From Thereva unica (Eukaryota; Arthropoda; Insecta; Diptera; Therevidae), in the NCBI GenBank assembly GCA_949987705.1, contig OX465281.1:4194001-4258000 (forward strand): a DNA stretch of 64,000 nt, in the 5' to 3' direction. Under the pieces are notes generated by a model, which saw only the letters and a program-made list of their open reading frames with translations, did no database searches and was not told the DNA's origin. A program made the translations under genes and the position numbers. Below are positions 50,801 through 62,900 of the stretch, piece after piece (within the stretch, counting starts at the first letter, position 1; the number at the start of each line of letters is the position of its first letter).

Positions 50801-52001
50801 ACAAAGGCAAGAGCCTCTCATAGGTGCAATTGGTGCATTCGCATCATTTTCAGAAAAAAGTGTTCCCCTGTCTTCATTTTCATATATTAAAGGAACTCCA
50901 CAGAGTGTTTGTGTCTTTTATCATTGTCCGTCACTGTGATCAAAAATGAAGAGCTGATGGGGGCGCAATATGGCATACTGCACCGGGCGCAAAAGAGCCA
51001 AAGGCCGGCCCTGGGTGTGGGGAGACCCTGGAGGTACCAACGACTTACATGCATCACCACTTACCTTCAGGTGAGTACCTCCATCAGGGCTGGCTCGGAG
51101 TACTTCTTCACGTGAGGAGGGCATCTACCCAAAACCGTTCGTACGGAGATCCAACTCCGCTGCCATTCCCTGTGCGGGCCCTTAGCCCATTATCCTAACA
51201 AAATCGCATGGACGACAAAAACAATCGAATTGATTCACCTAATGTACTTCTTTAATTATTAAGTTATAACTCATAATGCAATGTCTCAAATACTAACACC
51301 ACAAACACTCACGACTAGGGTATACTACTGCATACCTGACTCAAATAGTGATTGCTAGATACAAATAAGTGACCGTTTTTTTTTTCTTTTTTTATTTATT
51401 TATTATATTTTGTTTTAAAAAATGCCTGCCCCATCTTATCTCAAGAAAACCCCCCCTGGTACCAGACCGCTTAACTCGGAGGTAATTGACCTCTTTAACT
51501 AGCATATTGTAAAACAAGAAATTAACACAAGTGCAAACTATTTCTTTTCTGAACTAAATAACTAAATAGCTTGATTTTTACATGCTATACTCTAAAACGA
51601 ATCCCTTATCCGATTAAACTTACCTCAATCTTTACGTCTGTTATGGTTATTTCCTCGCAAGAAATCTCTAATTGAATAAAAGTTAATGGTTACTCAAAAA
51701 GCCAACTCATTTAATTACCTCCGCTGCCCTTATATTTTCCTTTTGCTCTCAAGTTATTCAATGCTTCCCTCAAAATTATATCAGATTTTTCAGCCGTCTT
51801 CACAAATGCATAAAAAGATTTCATACTATCAACACAAACCGAGCAAAGGCTTTGCGGCAGACTATCATCTTCACCTGCATTCAGGCTTGTGCACTTATTT
51901 AACAAACCAAGGAAGGACAGGTTTGATGAATCTTCGATTCTAGAACTTAATGAAGTACATTTTTCGGCCCTTTTAATACAGACTCGGCATAAACTATCCA
52001 T
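47766..52001 (-). CDS. Gene G: compact ZAD zinc-finger protein
   Basis: Predicted 537 residues. Exons right to left: 51719-52001, 51624-51667, 49290-49385, 49153-49242, 48923-49095 (linker e5' fused to a finger), 48592-48864, 48266-48538, 47934-48206, 47766-47874. Every join is in phase. It has one linker cassette, seven intact fingers and four split fingers; three successive finger exons have exactly the same length (273 nt). The tail is frameshifted relative to its paralogues. The ZAD is nearly the same as in gene E. A repeat-rich 2.2-kb intron follows e2. Confidence 0.72.
47934..48206 (-). CDS. Gene G finger exon 4
   Basis: Half YTRHLEIC, fingers CEICSKKFSRKYILNLHMKN and CDKCDKVFENVYSLRRHLKW, half CESCSKFFAWKC. 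91 codons, phase 2-2. Confidence 0.83.
48266..48538 (-). CDS. Gene G finger exon 3
   Basis: Half YTWHMDIC, fingers CEICGQKFTRKASLNVHMEK and CDQCGKKYKNSASLKIHMKW, half CENCGKCLSRKY. Donor ACTA|GTAAGC. 91 codons. Confidence 0.83.
48592..48864 (-). CDS. Gene G finger exon 2
   Basis: Half YTRHMKIC, fingers CGICGKKFSSKKYRNFHMGS and CNQCDKEYHNIYTLRRHMKS, half CEYCGKWLATKC. Exon 2 of gene F is a damaged relative (they share CGKWLATK). Confidence 0.83.
48923..49095 (-). CDS. Gene G chimeric linker-finger exon
   Basis: Starts as linker exon e5' (SSIEEPD) and switches after seven residues to the middle of a finger exon ([20 protein letters not shown]), then a full finger CDQCGKEYKNSATLKNHMKC and the half CEKCGKLFAWKC. 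A deletion joined the two exon types, dropping the rest of e5', e7' and the first finger, yet phases 0 and 2 at its ends are correct. Confidence 0.75.
49153..49385 (-). CDS. Linker exons e3 and e4 of gene G
   Basis: 49290-49385 (EDFKDFNKEDSFHCQPNKNS, LEIVK) and 49153-49242 (EEPRISERTSIVAVKHAEID, ending in SSVIYPE). Both phase 0. It is unclear whether they come from the first or second cassette, as e3 has the long form and e4 is nine nt short. Confidence 0.68.
49390..50190. other. Intronic repeats of gene G
   Basis: 49500-49690 matches 34740-34920 (ACTAGACAACATAAACTTG and neighbours). It then joins a reversed jockey-type LINE 3' end (ATCAAGCTCACTACTAGACA, 49785-49840) and further degenerate sequence also found near 44200-44340. 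No gene seen. Confidence 0.5.
50200..51030. mobile_element. Repeat with internal direct copies (DNA-element-like)
   Basis: Two direct copies, about 50225-50330 and 50810-50895, share CATAGGTGCAA, GGTGCA and TGTTCC blocks. The outer sequences GGGCGGTGCTTTCATAGGTG and GGCCGGCCCTGG are hAT-like in composition. No transposase motif was found, so the class is uncertain. Confidence 0.4.
51035..51620. other. Intronic DNA of gene G, A/T tracts
   Basis: No coding sequence supported. A T-rich tract (TTTTTTTTTCTTTTTTTATT) lies at about 51378-51412. The stretch 51500-51620 resembles the sequence before exon e2 of genes E and H. Confidence 0.4.
51624..51667 (-). CDS. Linker exon e2 of gene G
   Basis: 44 nt, ISCEEITITDVKIE after the ZAD; ends in VKIE (psi-K-x-E). 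Acceptor TCAATTAG, donor GTAAGT. Confidence 0.68.
51719..52001 (-). CDS. ZAD exon of gene G
   Basis: ATG at 52001 (MDSLCRVCIKRAEKC), donor GGAG|GTAATT. CRVC and CSVC intact; MKSFYAFVKTAEKSD helix. An upstream in-frame codon exists but falls in the promoter block. Confidence 0.87.
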
Positions 52002-52004
52002 TCT

Positions 52005-52150
52005 TAAACCACAATAAACAATCAATTGACAGTGAAAGGTTTAGTTTACAAATTGTTAGTGGGATGCACACCAAAAAGTAAGAAGAAGATACGGAGATTT
52101 ATGTTGATTATACTACATGGGGCAAAAGACACTATTCACCACTCTATGTC
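52005..52150 (-). promoter_or_regulatory. Upstream block of gene G (promoter class 1)
   Basis: AATAAACAATCAATTGACAG, AAAAAGTAAGAAGAAGATAC, GATTATACTACATGGGGCAA and CACTATTCACCACTCTATG. It is most like that of gene H, including the continuation TAGCTCGGAG beyond it. Confidence 0.55.
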
Positions 52151-52469
52151 TGTCAGCTGAAATATCCCGGCTGTAGCTCGGAGTCTGCCTGATAACCGAG
52201 TCTACGCCAATGCTCCAACAACGATGCAACTACTCATTGCACTCTATACGAAGAAAATAGATTGTCAACAGTACAAAGGGCCTTTCCTGAGACTCTAGTC
52301 TTTCATATAAAAAAAAAGACAATATTATAGATGCTATTGGCGGAATACAGCCGCTATTTTGGGAAAACGACATATTTCATCAAAAGAATAACCGTTTGTA
52401 AGAAAAGCCGAAGCGAAGATTTGGCAGATATGGTGTCCCATTATTAGCCTCCGAGTTTGTATTTGGGGT

Positions 52470-53430
52470 TAAAATAAAAATGTTATCTTCTTCTTTAACG
52501 GCCCAGGCCTCTCGCAACTCCACCGGTCCCGATTCTAAGCCGATGCCATCTATTTTGGCTTGGTTTGGTCCCCAAGCTCTGAGCGTCCTGGTCTACGTCA
52601 TCCTTCCAGCAAAGGTTGGGTCATCCTCGCTTTCCCACCCCATAGGTCTTACCGCAGAGAACTTTCCGAGCAGACTCATCTTTACTCATACGAGCTAAAT
52701 GCCCTGCCCACCGGAGTCTACCGAGCTTTGTTTTCTTCGCAATATCTATGTCGCGAGAGCCCTCTTCATTGTAGAATCTCCGAAATCGTGCTTCCTCACA
52801 TACGGAGCCAACAATCCTCCGAAGGATTTTCCTCTCGAACAGGGCTAAGAGGTTTGACTGCTTTTTGATAAGCACCCACGTTTCAGATGCATATATGTGA
52901 GTACCTGTAAGACCATCGTCTTATATAGTAAAAGTTTAGACGTTATGGATTCAAAGAGCCTTGACAGATTAGCAGTAGCCTTTGTTGGCTTTTAGCAGCC
53001 GCGCGCGTATTTCTGGTTCCGTGCTACTGTCGGCTGCTTCTATTGACCCAAGGTAAATAAATGGTTTTAGCACTTCTCACCTTGATTGTGGGACCAATGT
53101 TAGGTGTTCTTCCAGACGAGGCCAAAATGTACTTTGTTTTGCTTTCGTTAATGTGCAGTCCCAGATTTCCTGCCGCTTGCTCAATCTGAGTGAAAACTTC
53201 TTGTACAGCTGTTGTTGTTCTTCCAATGATGTCAATGTCGTCTGCGTAAGCCAGTAATTGAGTGGACTTGTGAAGGATTGCGCCCATTGATGTCACTCCC
53301 GAATCTTGGATAACTTTCTCCAGCGCCAGATTGAAAAGGAGGTAGGCCTTGTCGGAGTCCGTTTGTTGTGCCACACTTTTGCTGAGGCAACCTAATACTG
53401 TTGGATAGGGAATGAAATAACCTTTCATTA
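52470..53430 (-). mobile_element. RTE/CR1-like LINE fragments
   Basis: 53024-53428 reads LLAYADDIDIIGRTTTAVQE (catalytic box) and GNLGLHINESKTKYI; 52621-52875 reads LFERKILRRIVGSVCEEARF and LGRLRWAGHLARMSKDESAR. The 3' end is the CTTCTTCTTTAACGGCCC type. Disabled by frameshifts. Confidence 0.73.
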
Positions 53431-53439
53431 CATAAAAAA

Positions 53440-54180
53440 ATTGATTAAATAACAGATGAGGGTATATTATCTACGCTTGCTTGCCTGTTTATACCTGGCA
53501 ACCCCACAATTGGGCCCGGTAGAAATCAGGCAACCCCTATTTTTCCTCTTCTTTGTGTCATATTCTGTCAGTTTATGGTCGAATTTTATGATTAACAAAT
53601 GAGGGTAGTTGGCCCAAAAAATTAATTACAATATCTTTTATTTAACACCTTCAGTACGCGATTTAGCTAGGCAACCCATGTGCGTTTTATCAATGTATAT
53701 ATTATCTATCATATAATAGTTGTCATCATCAAATAACAGATGAGGGTATATATTTCTTATACCGGATCTTAGACTAACGGACCTTCATGCAAAAATGATT
53801 TTCAACGAACCTCTCCATGACAGCGCCGTCTAGGGCTGGCTTTAGAAAGTAATAAAATAGCCTATGCTCTAAGTTTTAATGTAAATAGCATATGGTTAAA
53901 ATTTCATTAAGATATAACGAAAACAAAAGGCCGCTGAATTTAAACAAGTAGCATCTCTATTGGCTTTAAATTAGACTTTAGCTAGGACTGGTTTGCCACC
54001 ATCTGCACCTGAGCATATTACTCATATAATAGAGTATTTACTTCAAAATTTGGGGAGTTTAGAAATGTCTTAAAGAGATCGAAGTAAAAAGAGCCAGAAG
54101 AGGTATCTTAGTAACCTCAGAGGAGATTCTGTAGGCCGCAAAAAAAGTTAGCCATCAAAAGGACCTCTGGCCAGACAATT
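53440..54180. other. Intergenic DNA with repeated AACAGATGAGGGTATAT
   Basis: AACAGATGAGGGTATAT occurs at about 53453 and 53733, and a weaker form (AACAAATGAGGGTAGTT) near 53595. These may be subterminal repeats of an unrecognised element. No coding frame. Confidence 0.35.
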
Positions 54181-54189
54181 AACTCCGGC

Positions 54190-55045
54190 GGATGGCATAT
54201 CGAACAAGGCGGCTAAGTAAGCTGCTATTTTAGCGTCAAACAGATTCACTGATGTCTTCACAACGAGCCTGCCTCTTGCTCTTACCGAAACCTATTATAG
54301 GGGAACCTTTCGAGCGAGTGATCAGAACTCTTCCTACATTCGAAAGAGAAGAACAAGACTTTCAACTCGGCGATGTGGAACAAAATAGTTGAGGCGTTGA
54401 TCAAGAGGTACAATACTTACTCGCACTCGGCTACCTCCGGGGAAGGTCGCTTCATTGTGATTCGGAAGAGGCTCGAAGGTGTTTGGGACAACATGCGACG
54501 TTCCGCAGGAGTCCATCCCGGCCCCTCTCCTGAGGATCGCTATGTATAACGATATGTTGATGCTACGCCTCCCGAAGGAAGCGGTTCCGATTGGGTTCGC
54601 GGAAGACGTCGGGGTAGTGGTCGTAGGACAAATCGAATTGTGTTCGAACGAAGCAATCTGGGAGATAAAAGCGTGGTTAGAAAGCGCTGGTCTGAAGCCT
54701 GCTGAGCACAACACCGAAGCGGTGTTGATCAACAAACAGAAAGCTAGTGTCAGCTAGTGATCAAGGTAAAGGAACACATTATCTACTCACAGCCAGCTTC
54801 TATACGCAACGTCAGTTTGGGAAATAGTGTTGAACAAGACTGCTAACAGCAGTAAATGTAGGGCCGATTACAGGTTAAGCGCTCTCTGCGTGTGTTGCAA
54901 GTCCGGCGATGCGGAAAGCGTGATAGCGGGGATAATCCCCATAGACATGCGTCTCTGTGACCCAGAATATGGCAGTACGGAGCCTAAAACTGTTCGGTGG
55001 AAGATTGTCCGCTACAAGTCCGGTAGTGGCAAATAAAGTGGAACG
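54190..55045 (+). mobile_element. R1-like LINE remnant
   Basis: 54479-54757 reads LRIAMYNDMLMLRLPKEAVP, IGFAEDVGVVVVG (the F-A-D-D box with one D changed to E) and WLESAGLKPAEHNTEAVLIN. 54827-55036 continues RADYRLSALCVCCKSGDAES then VIAGIIPIDM. The order and motifs are those of R1-type RT. Not functional. Confidence 0.7.
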
Positions 55046-56925
55046 AGTCTTTTCAGGATTGTTGGGCTCACAGAATTATCCCAAACGTGGAGAGATGAGT
55101 TACGAATAGAAACTCGAGATCCCGGTCCTATTACTGTCCCGAAAAATTCGAAATTACATTTCACAAAACCGAGATTTTCTAGATTGACAAATTTTAACGA
55201 AATTTCATAACATTCGGTCAAGCCCTCTTTTTGTTTGAATGAAAAGACTGTCACAAGGACCTTAAATTGATAGGCTTTGCAAATATCTAATAAAGTCGTT
55301 AGAGTGCAACCAATTCTAAATGAAGGATTCAACATAGCGATAGCTTTCCAACAAGTCATCACTTGTCAAATCCGAGCACTCGATAAAAATCGTGCAAAAA
55401 TTACCTTACACTTTACAAACATCACGAATTTTCCAAACCTTAGACTAGCACATTTTTGATGGAGATGCTTTCTACGTCCTACAGTTTCTGGAATTTGAGG
55501 TTCACCCCGGAATTTCCAGTAATTGCCGAAAAATTTAATTTTTTCGGTCAAGTTTGACAAGTTCTTTACAATGATTAGTTTTGTTAATATCTCCTGAACG
55601 CTTTCGAATTTCCAAATGAAGTCATTTGCTTCCCAGTTTATCAGCGGCGGTTCAACATGCTCAATACGCATGTAGTTCGTTCCGTAATAATTATTTTTTC
55701 CGGGTGAGGTTATTAGCCTCACGCCAATCTTACTGGGAAGGGACTAGCCCGATCATATTAGACCAGTGGCGGGCAAACCTACACAGCTAAAGAAATGCAT
55801 TTGTGTAAAAGCTATCAAAAGCTTTCTAAAGCTTCACACTGTTATTGAGTTTATCCAGTATATGAGCACAAAGTCGCTCAAAATACGCTCCCACTCGCAT
55901 GAATTCTTAATTAAGACTGATATGCTTTTTTGCGCATATTCGAGTCATTTGACTTCGTATACATATTCAGAGCTTTAAAGCTCATTTGCCCGCGGGCATA
56001 GGAATGCCCAACACTGTATTAGACTATCTTCTCTCACAGAATAGTTACCAGTGGCCACGGCTAGGAGGTTATGATCGCACTTCCATCAGTCCGAAATAGT
56101 TGCGGCACGCGCACGTGTATGTTAAGCTATATGTATTCTCCTATTCCGCTGATGACTGACCATCATACCAGCTGAAGAAAATATAAAACAATTGTGGGAT
56201 GAAGTGGAAATTTCTACTATGAATGGGGGATGAAAGAAATGATGGCCCGAATGCACTTCTGATGGGTGTGAAGTGGAGGATTGCACACAGAAATTGTGGA
56301 GTTCGCCCATCGCCATGCCGATATTAAGGAAACTTTACGAGCTCCTTAACGAATGAAGAAATGTTGGAGTTATTGGAAAATTCGCAAAATAGAAATGTAA
56401 AGAACAATGAAGATTTTTCAAAATATTGCCAACGGTTTATACAGGGAGACGCGTAGAAAGTTACACAAAGAATCGAGTCGTTTTACAAGTCGGTATCTTG
56501 TGAATATCACTGAAATCGTTAATATCTAAAGGAAGATCATCAAACGTACATATACAATAGATAGAATCCGATGATAGGCCAGATGATTGAAAGTGTGAAT
56601 GTACATACAAAAAAGATGTTACAGTAGATGTTAACTTTATAATTTAAGTTTATAATTTTAATTTAAAAAATTAAGGCTATATTTCTGAAAAAAGCCTATC
56701 AAAATACTTTGCAAGTACTACGTTGGTCTTAGTTATAATTTCTCTTGTGCCGATTTACGTCTTTTCGATTTCAGTAGTTTTCTCGGACGTAAATCTGGGC
56801 ATTCCTGTCATGAGCAGTTTCCTATAAAAGTAGAATAATGAATAATTAGTTTCGCGAAGGCACTGCTAGTTGCATAAAATCTTTCGCGTACGTTAGATAC
56901 ATAGCAACTCATGGCCTAAAGATTC
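55046..56925. other. Intergenic DNA between genes G and H
   Basis: About 1.9 kb without a gene I can support. Two opposed AT-rich segments (55090-55260 and 55370-55640) share TTTGACAA, GAAATTTC and related words and could be arms of a degenerate foldback element. 56600-56900 resembles the 3' regions of other units (TTCCTATAAAAGTAGAATAA). Confidence 0.35.
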
Positions 56926-56930
56926 GTCGA

Positions 56931-59900
56931 TTAATCTGGAAAAAGGTGTAGGCGTTAAGCAAAAAAATATATTTAATTAGCAAGCAGTCATTTTTATTCC
57001 ACAATGCGGTTCTCTCTGGACATATCGTACTCACCTTCGAGTAAATTTACATCACTTTGAGACGGCGACCTAGAAAGCGGGGGCGATTCAATTCTTTCTT
57101 TCGGGCTCAGGCTTGGCTTCTCGATTGTTACTGTTTCCTCGAGCGGGATGTCTACAAGTTTACACAAATGCCTTTGGTAGCTGTAATGCAAGAATATCGA
57201 TGATTATACTGGAAGAACATTGCATAACAAATAGAATGGTTTACTTGGACCACGTATTAAAGACCTTCTTGCAGTTTACGCACTTAAATGGTGCGTGCCG
57301 TTTCATGTGCCTGCGCAGCAATTTTGCAGTTAGACATTCCTTGCCGCACTGTTCGCATTCTTGTGTAATCCCCTTGTGATTTTTCATAATATGTTTATTT
57401 CGGTAATGCGGTGAACAGAGCTGTTTACCGCATATTTGGCATTTATATTTTCGTTTGTTCAATTGCTGGTTATCTGGACGTTTACAAATCTCCATATGCT
57501 TGGTGTAGCTGTAATACAAGAATAATGATGAGATTCCAATGGAAAAATATTGAGCAATCGATGTAATGGATTACTTGTTTTTACTAGAAAGTGGCTTCCC
57601 ACAAATTTTACACTCAAACAGCTTCGGATTAGTGTGTAACTTCATGTGATTGCGTAGAGCAATGGTGTTATCATATTCCTTGTCGCACTTTTGGCATTTT
57701 TGCATAATCCCATTGTGACTTTCCATGTGAAAATTGAGATATTGTTTGGAACTGACCTTTTTACCGCATATTTTGCATTCAACTTTTGTTGCATTCAAGT
57801 CCCTTGGTTCACCTGGACGTTTACAAATGTCCATATGCCTATTGTAGCTGTAATCCAAGAATATTGATAATTACTAAGAATATTGCACAATATATATGCA
57901 ATGATTTACTTGCTCCTCCAAGCAAAGAACTTTCCACAGTTTTCACATGCAAATGCGGTCGGATTCTCGTGCCATTTCATATGATTGCGTAGAGATCGAC
58001 TGTTATTATATTCCTTGCCGCATTTGTTGCATTTCTGTATAATCCCCCCGTGGCTTTCCATGTGAATGTTGAGGTAATATTTTGTAGCAAATATTCTACC
58101 GCAGATCTTGCATTTCTCTTCATACTTAATCGATGTTGGACTGTGCAATTTCATGTGCTTGCGTAGAGAATGGTTGTGTGTAAACTCCTTGCCGCACTGG
58201 TTGCATTTTGGTGTAAAACCCTTGTGATACTTTATATGTTCTTTGAGATATAGTTTTGTGCAAAATTGTTTGCCGCATATCTCGCATCCGTGCTGCATTT
58301 CACATACTATAGTGCAAAACATTTATTTTACCCATTTTAACTTACCTTTTGCGTCTTGTTTTTTATTGTTATTTCCTCGCAATTGTTATTTCCTAATTAA
58401 ATAAAATTTATTTATGTTGCTCAAACAATAAAGTTAATTACTTTGAGAATTAGCGTCATCTCCATTGTTATCCCATCCCTTTCCTAATTTTCTAACGGGC
58501 AGGTCGTCTTCAGAAGCTGTATGCTCCGTATCAAGGCCCCCTAGACGATGATCTGTACTTGATAAAATGTCATCAGGTTCCTCGATGCTCTTCTGTGGTT
58601 GGAAAGTATTTTAATATTGAAAGCATTTTACTTGCCCAAAATAATCTTACTTCCGGATGATTAAGATCATATTCAAAGTTTTCGCCTTCACTCATTTCAG
58701 CACCTTTCAAGTCAGCAATTGATGTGCCTTCGGATAAGCGTGGTTCCTCCTTTGGGGATTTGTTAAGGTGAGTGAAATATTTTTATTATTTATCTTTACC
58801 TTCACAATATCCAGAATAACAAGGGATGATCCAGTTGAGTTTGGCTGACAATGGAATGAATCTTCCTACAAAATTAATACATAACATTGTCTTAACTTCT
58901 TTCTTCAACAGTGCAGTTTCACAACTACTGCTTTGACGAAAACCAGACTGTTCATAACACAAGCCGAAAAAGGACATTTTGGGTTATTTACATGGAAGTG
59001 CGAACTCTATACCAACCTGGCAAGATAAGAGTACTATTGAAGCAGCTTGAAAAATACAAGGCTGATATAGCGGCGATTCAAGAAGTTAGATGGTTGGAAA
59101 AGGCATAATGGAGAAAAGCAATTGCACAATATACTACAGCTGAAAAGATAAAGAGCGCACCCTAGTACGGCAGTTATCGTAAAAGCTTAAACCATGCTAA
59201 AATAGAATTCGACGCAATAAGCGAAAGAATGTGTAAGATGCGAATTTATGGCGAAGAAAAGGAGACCTTCTACGAAAACCTGGAGAGAAACCTAAGAAAA
59301 AGTCTCAGGTATGATGGACAAGTAATTATAGGAGACGCTCCTGAATGCAATGATAATGGTCGTAGACTGGTGAATTTCGCTGCTGAAGCCAACATGATAG
59401 TGGCCAGCACGAAACTCCAACACAGAATAACCTGGAAATCTCCTAATGAGGAGACGGCCAATATTATAAACCATATACTGATTAGCACAAGGTACAGCTC
59501 CAGCACAATAGATGTTAGAACGTACCGTGGAGCAAACGTGGACTCAGACCATTTTTTGGTAGATGCTAAGATGAGAGGCCGGATTTCATGCGTCAGGACA
59601 GCAGGAAGGAGAACAAAGCGAGCGTAAATATAACACCGCGGCCCTCAAAGAAAAAAAAATTAGGGAAGAATATGTAGCAGAGATAAACAGAAGGTTCGGT
59701 GCATCGGATAACGAAGATGCAAGGCCCCCTGCGGCACATATTTTGGGACGGCAAGGAGCGACCGAGCAGGCTAATCCTGTCTACACCATGACCCGGACTT
59801 ACATGAGGCATTACATTTGTCCAAAACACGATAGTAAATTGTACTGAAGCCTCAAATGTCCCGGTTCAAAAATAATGTACTATTACTTTTAGAGCGTTTA

Positions 59901-62900
59901 TCGTTATAAATTCATTCCTGATTTTAAATTTTGAACATACATCAGGAAATGAGGCGAGGTAGATATTTTTATGTGGTAATATAAAGCTTAGGAATCGCCT
60001 TTTGTACTACTAGTCCGTCTGACGTTCGAGTTATGGTATATTGCCTAGTAGTAGCTTGATTTGAATGATAGAGCAGAAAGGATAGGTTAGGGGTTTGGAG
60101 GGTGCGTGAGTAGATGTCGATGGACCTTGCGGTTGAACTCTGAGATGTTGTACGAGTTCGGAAATACTGACTGCAGAAGACACTTCCACAATCGAGTTTT
60201 TCTAATGACAAATGAACTTCTAACCCGTAATGTGTGCGAAGAAGGGGACTATAGTGTGTGAGGATGAGCTGAGTTGACGGAAAAAAGTTACCGTGTGGTT
60301 AGGAGGCTTCCAATTTTAGTGGAACAGTCGTCATGGTAATAGCGGTAAAATTTTACTACGGTGGATTAAGGATTCTATGGAGGAGCAAAGGGTGCTGTCG
60401 AATTCTTCTTTCTTATTTTTTTGTGCCGAAAATTTCCAACTTGAAATGTGCAGAAGTGAGATTGTAAAATATTAAATATACAGCGTGGAGTTATAGGTTT
60501 CTTACTCTCTTCAGTTGTGTTTACATCCCAAAGTCAACGCGAAAGTGCACTTTGAAGCTCGCACAGGATAACAGAATATCGAAGGTGACCTAAAGAATCA
60601 ACGATTATCAGTGTTACCGAGGCTCGAAATACCGCCAAAAACCAGCAAGAATGGAAACGATTGGAATGAATCGTGAATAGAGTTCGAGACCCAGCGGCAC
60701 TGACAGCAGCGTATCCGTTGCGAGGACGTCCCGCTCGAACCGCCAGTTGACGGATCAAAGAAGAAGAAGAAGCCATCGATGCCTGAAGCATGTCTTTAGT
60801 TTTTGACCGGGTCCGCCTTACGTTCTGGTAGAAAAAGGAAAGCGTATCGATTTTTTTATATCTGTGGAACGCTTGAAATGGAAGCGTTTGCATGATCAGC
60901 TCGATTACGGGTACGCGGAACAAAAAGCTTAGTAAGGGCACAAGCCAGCCAGTAACCAGAGTCCAAGAGTATCTTGGCAGTAAAAAGCGATGCAGACAAA
61001 ATAAAAGATGCAACCGTTTTGGAAGCCTTTCTGACTCCTCTGGGCTCTATAAATTTATTCCTTTAATATTCAAAGATAGTCTCCGTCTTCGTTTTGAGAG
61101 AGAATCTCGAGATGAAGATATTTAAATATCTCGGTACCATAACCATAGTGGTGCAAGGCTCAAGAGGTTCTGCAACTTCGATGGCAGGTGGACCATTCAC
61201 CATTACAGACAAAGAGGTTGCTACCAAGAAAGGTTCATTATCTCTTTCGAGTCTATTCGCCTTTAAGCTAAATAATTAGATTTACTTTTCATTTAAATTT
61301 ACCTCAACCTTATCATTTGTTATCGCCATTCCCTCGCAAGAAATTTCTACATAAAAATAAAGTTATTTAGCTACTCAAAAAACAAAGTTATGGATTAGGT
61401 ACCACTGTTTCCAATGAAACCACTAAAGTCAATAATACTCTCAGGATCTAAAGGTTCTTGCTTAATTACTACTTCCGTTTTCGGCCCCTTTTCATCCGTT
61501 TTTTTCTAAAAAGCATTTTCAATATCGATCTACGTCTTAAATAATACGACCTTACTTTGACTTTAGAAGGAATGCAGAGTGCTTCATATAATATTTTATT
61601 TCGGGTATCGATCTCGTCCTCATTTTTACCCAATTTATTTTTCAGTAAGCTAGTCGGTGCCTCATCATAGTGCCGGGTATCAATGCTCGCTACACGACGA
61701 TCTATACATGATGAACTGTCATCGAGTACTTGGATGGTTCCCTATGATTCAACAATTTCTAATATTAAAAGAGTTTCGCTGGCCTACAATAATCTTACCT
61801 TCGGATGTTCTGGATGAGATTCAAATATTTCGCCTTTATTGATTACAGCACCATCTTTCAAATAAGCAATTGATGTGCTTTCGGATAGTTGTGGTTCTTC
61901 CTTTGGGGATTTTTAAATGTTTATGAAATATCTTTATTACTTATCCTCACCTTCACAATGTCCAGAGTATAAACTATTGGCTCCGTTGAGTTTTCACTTG
62001 GCTGACAATGAAAAGACTGGCTCTGGTTGAAATCTTCAGAATTTCCCTGTAAATTAATATATAACATCGTTTTAACTAACATTTGTTTGTATATATATTA
62101 TTTATAAGATAGATAGATAGATATTCCTTTTTCTATTCAGTGGGACAAACTCTATTGCTTTGTTTACGATAATAGAACCAATTTAGCTTATCATCAATAT
62201 TATTTAATTTATAAAGACCGATCCAATTTACTCTTAGCAGATGCAAATTCAAGGCTGCCTATTCTGAATAGATATGACAGGTATGGATACAAAACCCTTG
62301 ATTTTAACAAAGACTTGCTCCAAGTCACCACCGTTTAAAGCAAGAGGTTCACCAATTATATTGATCTTAACGGCTATAAATACACGTCCTCTACGCTCAT
62401 AAATACTCGTAGTGCGACTACTGTTCTTCCTAAAAAATACTGTAGTTGTTGACAACTTCACCCTTCGAGATAGACGAGTGGAGCCACGAATCTGTAACAC
62501 AATACATTACAGTGACAGCTAGCAAAAGAGATCTTAAATTTTTTTGGGTGGTTCTGTATACCATATATGGTAGTGCTTGACTGAGTTTCTCTTTAAGAAA
62601 ATGAAATGTAGACACCACAGACTATCTTAGGAACACCGTTTATATACTTGATGGTTTTGTCGGGTTGATCATTTTCATTCAACGCTTTAAGTTCATCCGC
62701 AAGTTTTTTAAGTGATTTTATAGTGCAATATTGGACAGCATGCTGTAGTTGAGGGATAATAGAAGCTAATAATCGTCCCAACTTTACTAACATAATGTGA
62801 AACATGAGAAGTTTACCTTATGCTTTTCAATCTATTTCTCCTCTAAACTATACAAGTTATTTTTACATACTATGTGTACTCTAAAACGAATCCTTTATCC

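Noticed and set aside
50200..51030. CRISPR-like array suggested by repeated GGTGCA blocks
   Set aside because: Only two direct copies 580 bp apart in an insect genome; fits an internal duplication in a transposon.
55012..55722. Two minus-strand frames of 116-118 codons between genes G and H
   Set aside because: Composition is not protein-like, no motif is recognisable, and the region may be a foldback repeat.
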